6,426 nt of DNA from Betaproteobacteria bacterium (GTDB lineage: Bacteria > Pseudomonadota > Gammaproteobacteria > Burkholderiales > SG8-39). Under the pieces are notes generated by a model, which was not told where the DNA came from, did no database searches, and worked only from the letters and a program-made list of their open reading frames with translations. Positions 1 to 5,608 of this stretch are shown here, in pieces (position 1 is the stretch's first letter; each line of letters starts with the position of its first letter). The stretch is from positions 1-6,426 of the forward strand of contig JAEKLK010000068.1 in the NCBI GenBank assembly GCA_019509895.1. Reading direction: 5' to 3'. The translations under genes and the position numbers were made by a program.

Positions 1-288
1 GCGATCGTGGTGATCAACTATCTGCACCGGCCGCTGTTGCCGACATTGCAGTCGGCGCTCGCCGAAGAGGGCGTGCTCATCTACGAGACGTTCATGGCGG
101 GGAACGAACGCTACGGCCGGCCGTCCAATCCGGCGTTCCTGCTGCGGCCCGCGGAGCTGCTCGCGGCGTTTCGCGACCTGACGCCGATCAGCTTCGAGCA
201 GGGCTACGTCGAGCGCCCCAAACCCGCGTTGGTTCAGCGCCTTTGCGCCCGCCGGGGACAGGTCTTAAGCGCTAGAATCGCGCCCTAG
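1..288 (+). CDS. Class I SAM-dependent methyltransferase, C-terminal part (5' end outside window)
   Basis: The reading frame is open from the first base and stops at TAG 286-288, so only the last 95 residues are visible. The segment NYLHRPLLPTL followed by GVLIYETFMAGNERYGRPSNP and FLLRPAELL is the typical C-terminal half of TehB-like class I SAM methyltransferases. These residues cover the strand and helix after the SAM-binding motifs and the strand carrying IYETF. The SAM-binding glycine loop itself lies upstream of the window, so substrate and activity cannot be judged. It lies 22 bp before dapA, on the same strand. The internal GTG at position 7 is not a real start. The family assignment comes from recognised sequence character, not a search. 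Confidence 0.8.
   Translation, partial: AIVVINYLHRPLLPTLQSALAEEGVLIYETFMAGNERYGRPSNPAFLLRPAELLAAFRDLTPISFEQGYVERPKPALVQRLCARRGQVLSARIAP
273..278 (+). promoter_or_regulatory. Possible -10 element for dapA
   Basis: The hexamer TAGAAT lies in the last codons of the methyltransferase gene, 32 nt before the dapA ATG. It fits a sigma-70 -10 element at five of six positions. I see no convincing -35: TTGCGC at 242-247 is 25 bp away, which is too far. This may be a weak internal promoter that lets dapA-bamC be transcribed independently, or it may be chance. Confidence 0.3.
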
Positions 289-310
289 ACCCTAGAGAGA
301 AGAGGGCCGC

Positions 311-1219
311 ATGATCACCGGCAGCCTGGTCGCAATCATTACCCCGATGCGCGAGGACGGGTCGCTCGATCCGGCGCGCTTCCGGCAGCTCATCGACTGG
401 CACGTCGCCGAGGGCACCGACGGCATCGTCGTCGTCGGCACCACGGGCGAATCGCCCACCGTCAACTTCGACGAGCACAAGGAGCTGATCCGCATCGCCG
501 TCCAGCACGCGCGCGGCCGCATTCCAATCATCGCCGGCACCGGCGGCAACTCGACCGCCGAGGCGATCGAGCTCACCGAGTCGGCGAAGAAGGCCGGCGC
601 CACCGCCTGCCTGTCGGTCGTGCCGTACTACAACAAGCCGACCCAGGAAGGCTTGTACCGGCACTTCCGCAAGATCGCCGAGTCGGTCGAGCTGCCGCTG
701 ATCCTCTACAACGTGCCCGGTCGCACGGTGGCCGACCTGCAGAACGACACGGTGCTCCGGCTCGCGCAGGTACCGGGCATCATCGGCATCAAGGACGCCA
801 CCGCGAGCATCGAGCGCGGCTCCGATCTCATCCGCCGCCTGCCGCGCAACTTCGCCATCTACAGCGGCGAGGACTCGACCGCGCTGGCGCTCATCCTGCT
901 CGGCGGGCACGGCGTCATCTCGGTCACCGCGAACGTTGCGCCGAAGCTGATGCATCAGATGTGCGCCGCGGCGCTGGTCGCCGACGTCAAGAAGGCGCGC
1001 GATCTGAACCTTAGGCTGCTGCCGCTGCACCAGCGCCTGTTCGTCGAGGCGAACCCGATTCCGGTGAAATGGGCGCTCGCGCAGATGGGCATGATCGAGT
1101 ACGGCCTGCGCCTGCCGCTGTCGCCGCTCGCCGAGAAATTCCACGAGACCGTACGCGAAGCGCTGCACGAGGCTGGAATCGCCTTGCCGGGCTTGCGCGT
1201 AATAGAGGGGCGCGGCTGA
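311..1219 (+). CDS. dapA: 4-hydroxy-tetrahydrodipicolinate synthase DapA
   Basis: This is a cytoplasmic TIM-barrel aldolase-type enzyme that condenses pyruvate with aspartate semialdehyde, the first committed step of diaminopimelate and lysine synthesis. Its 302 residues compare with about 292 in E. coli. The catalytic set falls at the E. coli numbering: GTTGES at 43-48 (T44, T45), Y107 in PYYNKPTQEG, Y133 and R138 in YNVPGRT, and the Schiff-base lysine K161 in GIKDAT. Lysine-site residues S48, H56, N80, E84 and Y106 are present, but position 53 is Phe where E. coli has His. The ATG at 311 is preceded by a purine-rich Shine-Dalgarno-like stretch (GAGAGAAGAGG, about 295-305). bamC follows after 28 bp, as in the dapA-nlpB arrangement of E. 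coli, so cotranscription is likely. The C-terminus is somewhat extended. Confidence 0.97.
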   Translation: MITGSLVAIITPMREDGSLDPARFRQLIDWHVAEGTDGIVVVGTTGESPTVNFDEHKELIRIAVQHARGRIPIIAGTGGNSTAEAIELTESAKKAGATACLSVVPYYNKPTQEGLYRHFRKIAESVELPLILYNVPGRTVADLQNDTVLRLAQVPGIIGIKDATASIERGSDLIRRLPRNFAIYSGEDSTALALILLGGHGVISVTANVAPKLMHQMCAAALVADVKKARDLNLRLLPLHQRLFVEANPIPVKWALAQMGMIEYGLRLPLSPLAEKFHETVREALHEAGIALPGLRVIEGRG

Positions 1220-1247
1220 TGCCCCGCCCACGGCAGGGCCGAGGCTG

Positions 1248-2378
1248 ATGCAAAAGCGGGTCGCGGTTTTCGCGAGCGTGCTCCTGCTCGGTGGCTGCTC
1301 GGGCGTCAACGACTGGATGGAAGGCAAGGTCGAGTACAAGAGCGCCGCGGCGCTGCCGCCGCTCGAGGTGCCGCCCGATCTGACATCGCCCGCGCGCGAC
1401 AACCGCTACATCGTCCCGGAAACCGGCAAGTCGACGGCAACGCTCTCCAATTACGAGGCGGAGCGTCGCGACGCAAAGCCGGCAACGGCGAGCGCGACGC
1501 TGCTGCCGCAGCCCGAGCACATGCGCATCGAGCGCGCCGGCGCGCAGCGCTGGCTGGTGGTGGACGAAGCGCCGGAGAAGCTCTGGCCGCTGGTGCGCGA
1601 GTTCTGGCAGGAGAACGGCTTCCTCATCAAGCTCGAGCTGCCGGAGCTCGGCGTCATGGAGACCGAATGGGCGGAAAGCCGCGCGCGCCTGCCGCAGGGC
1701 GGGGTGCGCGGCCTCCTCAGCAAGGCGCTCGATTCCTTCTATTCGACTTCGGAGCGCGACAAGTACCGCACCCGGCTCGATCGCGCGGCGGACGGCAAGT
1801 CGACCGAGGTGTACATCAGTCACCGCGGCATGGTGGAGGTCTACACCACCATGCGCGACCCGCAGAGCAACGCGCCCGGCGATACGAAATGGCAGCCGCG
1901 CGAGCCCGATCCGGAGCTCGAGGCGGAATTCCTGCGGCGCCTGATGGTGCGCCTGGGCGCGCAGGAGGAGAAGGCGCGCACGCTCACCGCGTCCGCCGTC
2001 GCGCAGCAGGAGAGCCGCGCGCAGATCCGCAAGGGCGTGAACGGCGCCGAGGAGCTGGAAGTGTTCGAGCCCTTCGACCGCGTCTGGCGGCGCGTCGGTC
2101 TGGCGCTCGACCGCGTCGGCTTCACCGTCGAGGACCGCGACCGCCAGAAGGGCATCTACTTCGTGCGCTACGCCGATCCGGACACCGAGAAGGACACGCG
2201 CGGCGTCCTGACACGCTGGTTCTCGAGCGACTCGAAAGTCAAGGCCGAGCAGTACCGCGTGCAGATCAGCCAGTCGGGTACCGCGAGCCAGGTCAACGTG
2301 CTCAACAAGGATGGCGCCGCCGACAGCTCGAAAACCGCGCAGCGCATCCTCACGCTGCTGCTTGAGCAACTGAAGTAA
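1248..2378 (+). CDS. bamC: Outer membrane protein assembly factor BamC (NlpB) lipoprotein
   Basis: BamC is an accessory lipoprotein of the BAM complex, which folds beta-barrel proteins into the outer membrane; it binds BamD. Residues 1-16 form a lipoprotein signal peptide with lipobox LGGC, making C17 the lipidated residue. The +2 residue is Ser, so no inner-membrane retention signal is seen. Residues about 27-50 (VEYKSAAALPPLEVPPDLTSP region) match the conserved unstructured segment that contacts BamD. Two helix-grip-like domains follow, roughly 95-235 (WLVVDEAPEKLWPLVREFW start) and 268-376 (LEVFEPFDRVWRRVGLALDRVGF start), joined by a charged linker. The length of 376 compares with about 344 in E. 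coli. Its position directly after dapA supports the call. The upstream gap is 28 bp with GAGG at 1241-1244 close to the ATG. Confidence 0.92.
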   Translation: MQKRVAVFASVLLLGGCSGVNDWMEGKVEYKSAAALPPLEVPPDLTSPARDNRYIVPETGKSTATLSNYEAERRDAKPATASATLLPQPEHMRIERAGAQRWLVVDEAPEKLWPLVREFWQENGFLIKLELPELGVMETEWAESRARLPQGGVRGLLSKALDSFYSTSERDKYRTRLDRAADGKSTEVYISHRGMVEVYTTMRDPQSNAPGDTKWQPREPDPELEAEFLRRLMVRLGAQEEKARTLTASAVAQQESRAQIRKGVNGAEELEVFEPFDRVWRRVGLALDRVGFTVEDRDRQKGIYFVRYADPDTEKDTRGVLTRWFSSDSKVKAEQYRVQISQSGTASQVNVLNKDGAADSSKTAQRILTLLLEQLK

Positions 2379-2379
2379 G

Positions 2380-3153
2380 TTGCTGCGCTTCGCCTCGCTC
2401 GCGAGCGGCTCGGGCGGCAACTGCCTCGTCGCGCAGGCCGATCTCACCCGCGTGCTGATCGACTGCGGGCTCAACCTGCGCGACACCGAGCGGCGCCTCG
2501 CGCGCCTCGGTCTCGAGCCGGCCGAAATCGACGCGATCCTGGTGACACACGAGCACGGCGATAACGCCGGCTGCGTGTTCGACTTCGCCGCCGCGCACAG
2601 CACGCTCGTCATCCTCACGCACGGCACGCTGCGTGCGCTCAAGGCCGAGGGCAAGCTGCACGAGGGCATCCGCACGCAGCTCGTCCGCGGCGAGGAGCGC
2701 TTCTCGATCGGCGGCATGGAAGTGCTGCCGTTCACCGTCCCGCACGACGCCGCGGAGCCGGTGCAGTTCGTCGTCTCGGACGGTGCCGCAAGACTCGGCG
2801 TCCTTACCGACATCGGCATCGGCACGCGCCACGTGGAAAGAGTGCTCTCCGGCCTCGACGCGCTGGTGCTCGAGTGCAACTACGATCGCGAAATGCTTTG
2901 GCAGGGCGGCTACCCCCGCTTCCTGAAGGAGCGCATCGCCGGCCCGTTCGGCCATCTCGACAACCGCGACGCCGCGCGGCTGCTCGCCGCGCTCGACTGC
3001 TCGAAGCTCAAGCACGTCATCGGCGCGCACCTCTCGCAGCAGAACAACAAGCCCGATCTTGCGCGCGAGAGCCTCGCCGCGACCCTCAACTGCTCCCCGG
3101 CCTGGATCGGCCTCGCCACCCAGGACGACGGCTTCGACTGGCGCGACGCCTAG
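2380..3153 (+). CDS. MBL-fold metallohydrolase, YycJ/WalJ type
   Basis: This 257-residue protein has the compact metallo-beta-lactamase fold of the YycJ/WalJ group, a family linked to DNA or nucleic-acid metabolism in other bacteria. Visible signatures in order are: FASLASGSGGNC (4-15), the first metal motif THEHGDN (56-62), VPHDA (120-124), VLTDIG (141-146), ECNYD (165-169), GHLDN (191-195) and AHLSQQNN (216-223). The first motif is normally HxHxDH; here the final His is Asn (codon AAC at 2563-2565), so one site-2 metal ligand is altered. The start is TTG at 2380, one base after the bamC stop, suggesting translational coupling. It is chosen because MLRFASL matches the usual family N-terminus. 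The stop TAG shares its last two bases with the mobile element. The substrate is not known from the sequence. Confidence 0.85.
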   Translation: MLRFASLASGSGGNCLVAQADLTRVLIDCGLNLRDTERRLARLGLEPAEIDAILVTHEHGDNAGCVFDFAAAHSTLVILTHGTLRALKAEGKLHEGIRTQLVRGEERFSIGGMEVLPFTVPHDAAEPVQFVVSDGAARLGVLTDIGIGTRHVERVLSGLDALVLECNYDREMLWQGGYPRFLKERIAGPFGHLDNRDAARLLAALDCSKLKHVIGAHLSQQNNKPDLARESLAATLNCSPAWIGLATQDDGFDWRDA

Positions 3154-3197
3154 TTCGGGGACGGAGCCCGAATTAATTCGGGGACGGAGCGCGAACT
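3152..3197 (+). repeat. Left REP pair (two 19-bp units)
   Basis: Two direct copies of a 19-bp unit, TTCGGGGACGGAGCCCGAA, occupy 3154-3172 and 3177-3195, separated by TTAA. The outer copy forms a 6-bp stem (TTCGGG with CCCGAA) around a 7-nt loop. The inner copy differs by one base (C to G at 3191), which breaks the stem. AG at 3152-3153 and CT at 3196-3197 make the outer ends AGTTCG and CGAACT complementary. The centre CGAATTAATTCG (3169-3180) is a perfect palindrome. The block begins inside the stop codon of the MBL gene and could also act as a hairpin barrier to read-through. Confidence 0.93.
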
Positions 3198-3234
3198 CGG
3201 TCAACCCGCTTGGGCGCGCACCGTTGTTCCGCTC

Positions 3235-3960
3235 ATGCCGAGGCGAGCGCGATACGTGGTTCCCGATATCGCGCTCCATGTCATCCAGCGCGGCCATAAC
3301 CGCAATAGCTGCTTCAGGGATGACACGGACCGTATGGTCTATCTCGCCAATCTGGCCGAGCTGGTCGGCAAGACGGCATGCGCGCTGCACGCCTATTGCC
3401 TGATGACGAACCATGTCCATCTGCTGCTGACGCCGCCGGGCGCCCAAGCGTGCGCAACGCTCATGCGCACGCTCGGCCAACGCTACGCGCAGTACTTCAA
3501 TCGCCGATACGAAAGGAGCGGCGCGCTATGGGAAGGCCGCTACCGCTCCTGCCTCGTCGACTCATCCGCGTATGTGCTCGCGTGTTATCGCTACATAGAG
3601 CGCAATCCGGTGCGCGCGGCGATGGTGAGCGCACCGGCCGCCTACCGCTGGTCGAGCTTCGATGGCAATTGCGGCCGGGCCTTGAACAGGCTGCTTACGC
3701 CTCACGTGGAGTACCTGGCGCTCGCTGCCGACGAAGGATCGCGGCAACGCGCCTATTGGCGGATGCTCGATCAACCGGACGAGCCGGGCGTGCTGGCGGC
3801 CATCCGCGATGCCACCAATGGCGGTATGGCACTGGTCGGCGCGGCGCTGAAGGCGAAGCTGCAAGCGGAAAGCGGTCGGCCGCTGGAGCGCAGGAAGCCA
3901 GGTCCGGCGCCGCAGGAGAAGCCGAGCGTAGATACGCTGACGCGCGCGCTCGGCTTCTGA
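3235..3960 (+). CDS. REP-associated tyrosine transposase (RAYT, IS200/Y1 superfamily)
   Basis: This 241-residue single-stranded-DNA nuclease belongs to the Y1 HUH transposase superfamily, in the subgroup that works on REP/BIME palindromes. The N-terminus MPRRARYVVPDIALHVIQRG is typical. The metal-binding HUH motif is H60-V-H62 in MTNHVHLLL. RRYERSGALWEGRYRS (90-105) is the conserved central motif. The catalytic tyrosine lies in YRYIERNPVRA, most likely Y120, with Y118 the alternative. The C-terminal tail (about 215-241) is basic and proline-rich, as in many RAYTs. The ORF is intact, so the protein may be active. No strong ribosome binding site is visible before the ATG. Codon use looks somewhat less GC-biased than the neighbours, consistent with mobility. 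It is flanked on both sides by inverted REP pairs. Confidence 0.93.
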   Translation: MPRRARYVVPDIALHVIQRGHNRNSCFRDDTDRMVYLANLAELVGKTACALHAYCLMTNHVHLLLTPPGAQACATLMRTLGQRYAQYFNRRYERSGALWEGRYRSCLVDSSAYVLACYRYIERNPVRAAMVSAPAAYRWSSFDGNCGRALNRLLTPHVEYLALAADEGSRQRAYWRMLDQPDEPGVLAAIRDATNGGMALVGAALKAKLQAESGRPLERRKPGPAPQEKPSVDTLTRALGF

Positions 3961-4005
3961 GTTCGGGCTCCGTCCCGGAATTAGTTCGGGCTCCGTCCCC
4001 GAACT
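3960..4005 (-). repeat. Right REP pair (two 19-bp units, inverted relative to left)
   Basis: Two 19-bp units lie at 3962-3980 and 3985-4003, separated by TTAG. The outer copy (3985-4003) is the exact reverse complement of the outermost left copy (3154-3172) and keeps a perfect 6-bp stem. The inner copy has one change, at 3977, that breaks its stem. The block overlaps the last base of the transposase stop and the last two bases of the minus-strand gene's stop. On the minus strand the outer unit is preceded by GTAG (4007-4004), which resembles the tetranucleotide that precedes many REP hairpins, though part of it is coding sequence of the neighbouring gene. Confidence 0.93.
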
Positions 4006-4489
4006 ACAGGCCGATGGTGGTGCTGGAGACGCCCGGCAAGGACGCTTCCCAGATCTCCATGAATCGCCCGCGCATGGCGAGCGCTTCGGTTTCGTCGCCG
4101 AGGCCGATGGCGCCGCGATAGAAGCGCGCCTGCGGTCGGCGCACGTAGTGCTGGGAGTCGAGGACGAGGAAGGCGTCCTGCACTTCGCGGATGTGCTCCT
4201 GTGTGCGGTTGATCTGCATGGCGTGCGCGTAGCGGCGCAGGAGCGCGAGGAGGCGCGGGCAGAAGCGCATCAGGTGGTCGGTGTCGTGCACCACCATGTA
4301 CAGGCGCCGCGTGCGGCTCGCCGCCAGGAAGCCTTCGAGCCCGGCGATGCGCGGCGAGTCATTGAGTCTCAGCGCCGAGCCGTCCGGATCGAAGATGCGC
4401 AGCTCGCGTCCCGGCTGCGCCAGCAGGCGATCGACCGCCTCCTGGAAATCCGCGGCGCTGTCGAACCGCTCGTAGCTCGCTTCATCCAT
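4004..4489 (-). CDS. Uncharacterised small protein downstream of the cupin oxygenase (DUF7931-like)
   Basis: This 161-residue soluble-looking protein has no signal peptide or membrane segment. Its ATG (4489-4487) directly follows the TAG of the cupin gene with no gap, so the two are almost certainly co-translated. Notable stretches are RELRIFDPDGSALRLND (28-44), RLYMVVHDTDHLMRFCPRLL (62-81), QEHIREVQDAFLVLDSQHYV (97-116) and FMEIWEASLP (143-152). Alternating hydrophobic strands ending in Asp or His, and the final F-x-x-x-W-x-x-S pattern, look like a reduced phospholipase-D-type alpha/beta fold, but no HKD motif is seen and catalysis should not be assumed. I associate it with the small DUF7931 family from memory only. 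The stop codon TAG uses two bases of the adjacent mobile element. Confidence 0.75.
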   Translation of the reverse strand: MDEASYERFDSAADFQEAVDRLLAQPGRELRIFDPDGSALRLNDSPRIAGLEGFLAASRTRRLYMVVHDTDHLMRFCPRLLALLRRYAHAMQINRTQEHIREVQDAFLVLDSQHYVRRPQARFYRGAIGLGDETEALAMRGRFMEIWEASLPGVSSTTIGL

Positions 4490-5518
4490 CTAGTCGCGCT
4501 CCACGCGGACATAGCCGCGCCTTTGCCAGTCGGAGATTAGTCGCGTAAGGCCGGCCCGGGCAAGGTCGGCCGCCCGCACCGCGCGCGCATCGGCGAGGCG
4601 CCGCAGCAGCGCCGCCGCGCGCGGCGAGACGAGAAACGAGTCGCCGTTCACGAAAAAGCGCCGCCCGCTGTACAAAAGCTGGGTTTTGGGCTCGAGCGCC
4701 ACCCGCCCGGCGAGCCGCTTCGGCGTGCGCGGCGCAAACACCACGTGGCCCTTCGGCTGGGTGAGATATTCGCCGAGGAAGCGCTCGACATCGCCTTGCG
4801 TCCAGCGAATGCCACCGAGCACGCGCGCCGCGAACGCCACCATTTCGCGCGGCAAGCGAGCGCTGCTGCGCGCGGGTGCGAGGCGCGGATCGCGATAGCG
4901 CGCGTCGGCGAGCCCGCGCTCGTGCAGCCAGTCGAGAAAGGCGGCGCCGAGCTCCGCGCCGCTCGGCGCGCGAAAGCCGATGGAGTAGGTGAAGCAGCGT
5001 TCGAGCGCGACGCCGTCGTGGCGCATGCCCGGCGGCAGGTAGACGAGGTCGCCCGCGGACGCGATCCAGGAAGCACCGCCGGCGATGCGCCAGCGGCGCC
5101 GGCCGCTGCCTTGCAGCAGGAACACGTCATACGAATCGACGTGCGGCCCGACGCCGCCGCCCGGCGTGGCGTAGCTCACCATGACGTCGTCCAGGCGTGC
5201 CTGCGGCACGAAGGAAAAGCGCCGCAGCAGGGCATCGGCGCCGACGTGGTGCAGGTTGACGCCGCTCACGAGCAGCGTCCAGTCCCGGCGCTGGGGCCGC
5301 AGGCGCGCGAACGGACCGTGCTGCGTCCGGTAGCGCGGGCCGCGGCGTTCGACGACACGCGACTCCACGTCGTCGCGCGCGGCCAGCGCGCGCAGCTCGG
5401 GCTCCGAGAGGACGCCGCTGAAGCGCGGCAGCGCGCCGCGCACGAAGAGTGGGCGCTTCTGCCAGTGCCGCCGCAAGAATTCGCGCGGCGTCAAGCCGCC
5501 GAGCAAAAACGCATTCAC
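4490..5518 (-). CDS. roxA: JmjC-type cupin, ribosomal protein L16 arginine 3-hydroxylase-like (YcfD/RoxA)
   Basis: Members of this Fe(II)/2-oxoglutarate oxygenase family hydroxylate an arginine of ribosomal protein uL16. From the chosen GTG at 5518 it has 342 residues (E. coli YcfD 373). The N-terminal FLLGGLTPREFLRRHWQKRPL is typical, followed by SRVVERRGPRYRTQHGPF and the core PGGGVGPHVDSYDVFLLQG then GRRRWRI. Iron ligands are H126 and D128 of the HVD motif and H167 in PPGMRHDGVA; FTYSIGFRAPS follows. D128 to H167 spans 39 residues, against 60 in E. coli, so the loop between these strands has lost about 21 residues in frame. A C-terminal winged-helix-like region ends the protein. An alternative ATG at 5575 would add 19 residues that lack family character. 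The small downstream gene starts at the very next base. Confidence 0.82.
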   Translation of the reverse strand: MNAFLLGGLTPREFLRRHWQKRPLFVRGALPRFSGVLSEPELRALAARDDVESRVVERRGPRYRTQHGPFARLRPQRRDWTLLVSGVNLHHVGADALLRRFSFVPQARLDDVMVSYATPGGGVGPHVDSYDVFLLQGSGRRRWRIAGGASWIASAGDLVYLPPGMRHDGVALERCFTYSIGFRAPSGAELGAAFLDWLHERGLADARYRDPRLAPARSSARLPREMVAFAARVLGGIRWTQGDVERFLGEYLTQPKGHVVFAPRTPKRLAGRVALEPKTQLLYSGRRFFVNGDSFLVSPRAAALLRRLADARAVRAADLARAGLTRLISDWQRRGYVRVERD

Positions 5519-5525
5519 CCGGTCG

Positions 5526-5531
5526 ATTATA
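5526..5531 (-). promoter_or_regulatory. -10 element (TATAAT) for the cupin gene, leaderless candidate
   Basis: The minus strand reads TATAAT, a perfect sigma-70 -10 hexamer in otherwise very GC-rich DNA. Only CGACCGG (7 nt) separates it from the GTG at 5518-5516, so the expected transcription start is at or one base before the start codon. There is no Shine-Dalgarno sequence. No good -35 is present (GCGGGT at 17-bp spacing). The position inside the longer ORF variant argues for the GTG start. Confidence 0.55.
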
Positions 5532-5532
5532 T

Positions 5533-5548
5533 GTAGCGACGACACTAC
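5533..5548. promoter_or_regulatory. Imperfect dyad upstream of the cupin -10, possible operator
   Basis: The sequence gtagcgacgacactac pairs with its own reverse complement at 6 of 8 half-site positions, with GTAG/CTAC arms. It occupies the spacer just upstream of the TATAAT of the cupin promoter, a position where a repressor could act. It matches no operator I know and may be chance. Confidence 0.2.
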
Positions 5549-5594
5549 ACCCGCCGCTCGCGCCGGCTGTTGCATTTAGCAAAAACTTTTGGAA

Positions 5595-5600
5595 TAGAAT
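5595..5600 (+). promoter_or_regulatory. -10 element (TAGAAT) for bcp, leaderless candidate
   Basis: TAGAAT ends 8 nt before the bcp ATG at 5609, in the only clearly AT-rich patch of the window (about 5574-5600). TTGCAT at 5570-5575 could be a -35 with a rather long 19-bp spacer. The expected transcription start near 5607 leaves an mRNA leader of 0-2 nt, and no Shine-Dalgarno sequence is present. Confidence 0.55.
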
Positions 5601-5608
5601 CGGTCGCG

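Larger units (their letters stand above)
3152..4005 (+). mobile_element. REP-associated transposase element (REPtron-like) with 46-bp inverted ends
   Basis: This 854-bp unit contains a single IS200-like transposase gene (3235-3960) bounded by inverted 46-bp ends at 3152-3197 and 3960-4005. The left end and the reverse complement of the right end match at 43 of 46 positions by hand alignment. Each end holds two 19-bp hairpin-forming repeats, matching the known arrangement of RAYT genes flanked by REP sequences. It lies between two convergent genes and both stop codons use its terminal AG/CT bases, so it has interrupted neither. No target-site duplication is evident, as expected for HUH transposases. 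Exact ends are ambiguous by 2 bp: 3154-4003 is the alternative. Confidence 0.85.

Noticed and set aside
1220..1247. Possible terminator between dapA and bamC
   Set aside because: The GC-rich bases form only a short imperfect hairpin with no T-tract, and the gene order suggests cotranscription.
272..1402. A 376-residue minus-strand open frame antisense to dapA
   Set aside because: DapA on the plus strand has all catalytic residues; the antisense product has no family features.
1011..2879. A 622-residue open frame on the minus strand across dapA, bamC and the MBL gene
   Set aside because: It is Arg/Ala/Ser-rich with no recognisable domain and lies antisense to three well-supported genes; long antisense frames are expected at this GC content.
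2350..3480. A 376-residue minus-strand frame spanning the MBL gene, the left repeats and the transposase start
   Set aside because: It runs through the mobile element boundary and repeats, which a real gene would not do, and is antisense to two clear genes.
3152..4005. CRISPR array or attachment site suggested by the short repeats
   Set aside because: Only four units arranged as two inverted pairs around a transposase, with 4-bp spacers, which fits REP/RAYT organisation and not CRISPR or integrase sites.
3378..4121. A 247-residue plus-strand frame overlapping the transposase in another frame and crossing the right repeats
   Set aside because: The HUH and Tyr motifs lie in the other frame; this one is a shadow that crosses the element end.
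4745..5536. A 263-residue plus-strand frame antisense to the cupin gene
   Set aside because: Composition is Ala/Arg-rich without motifs, while the minus strand has the full oxygenase signature.
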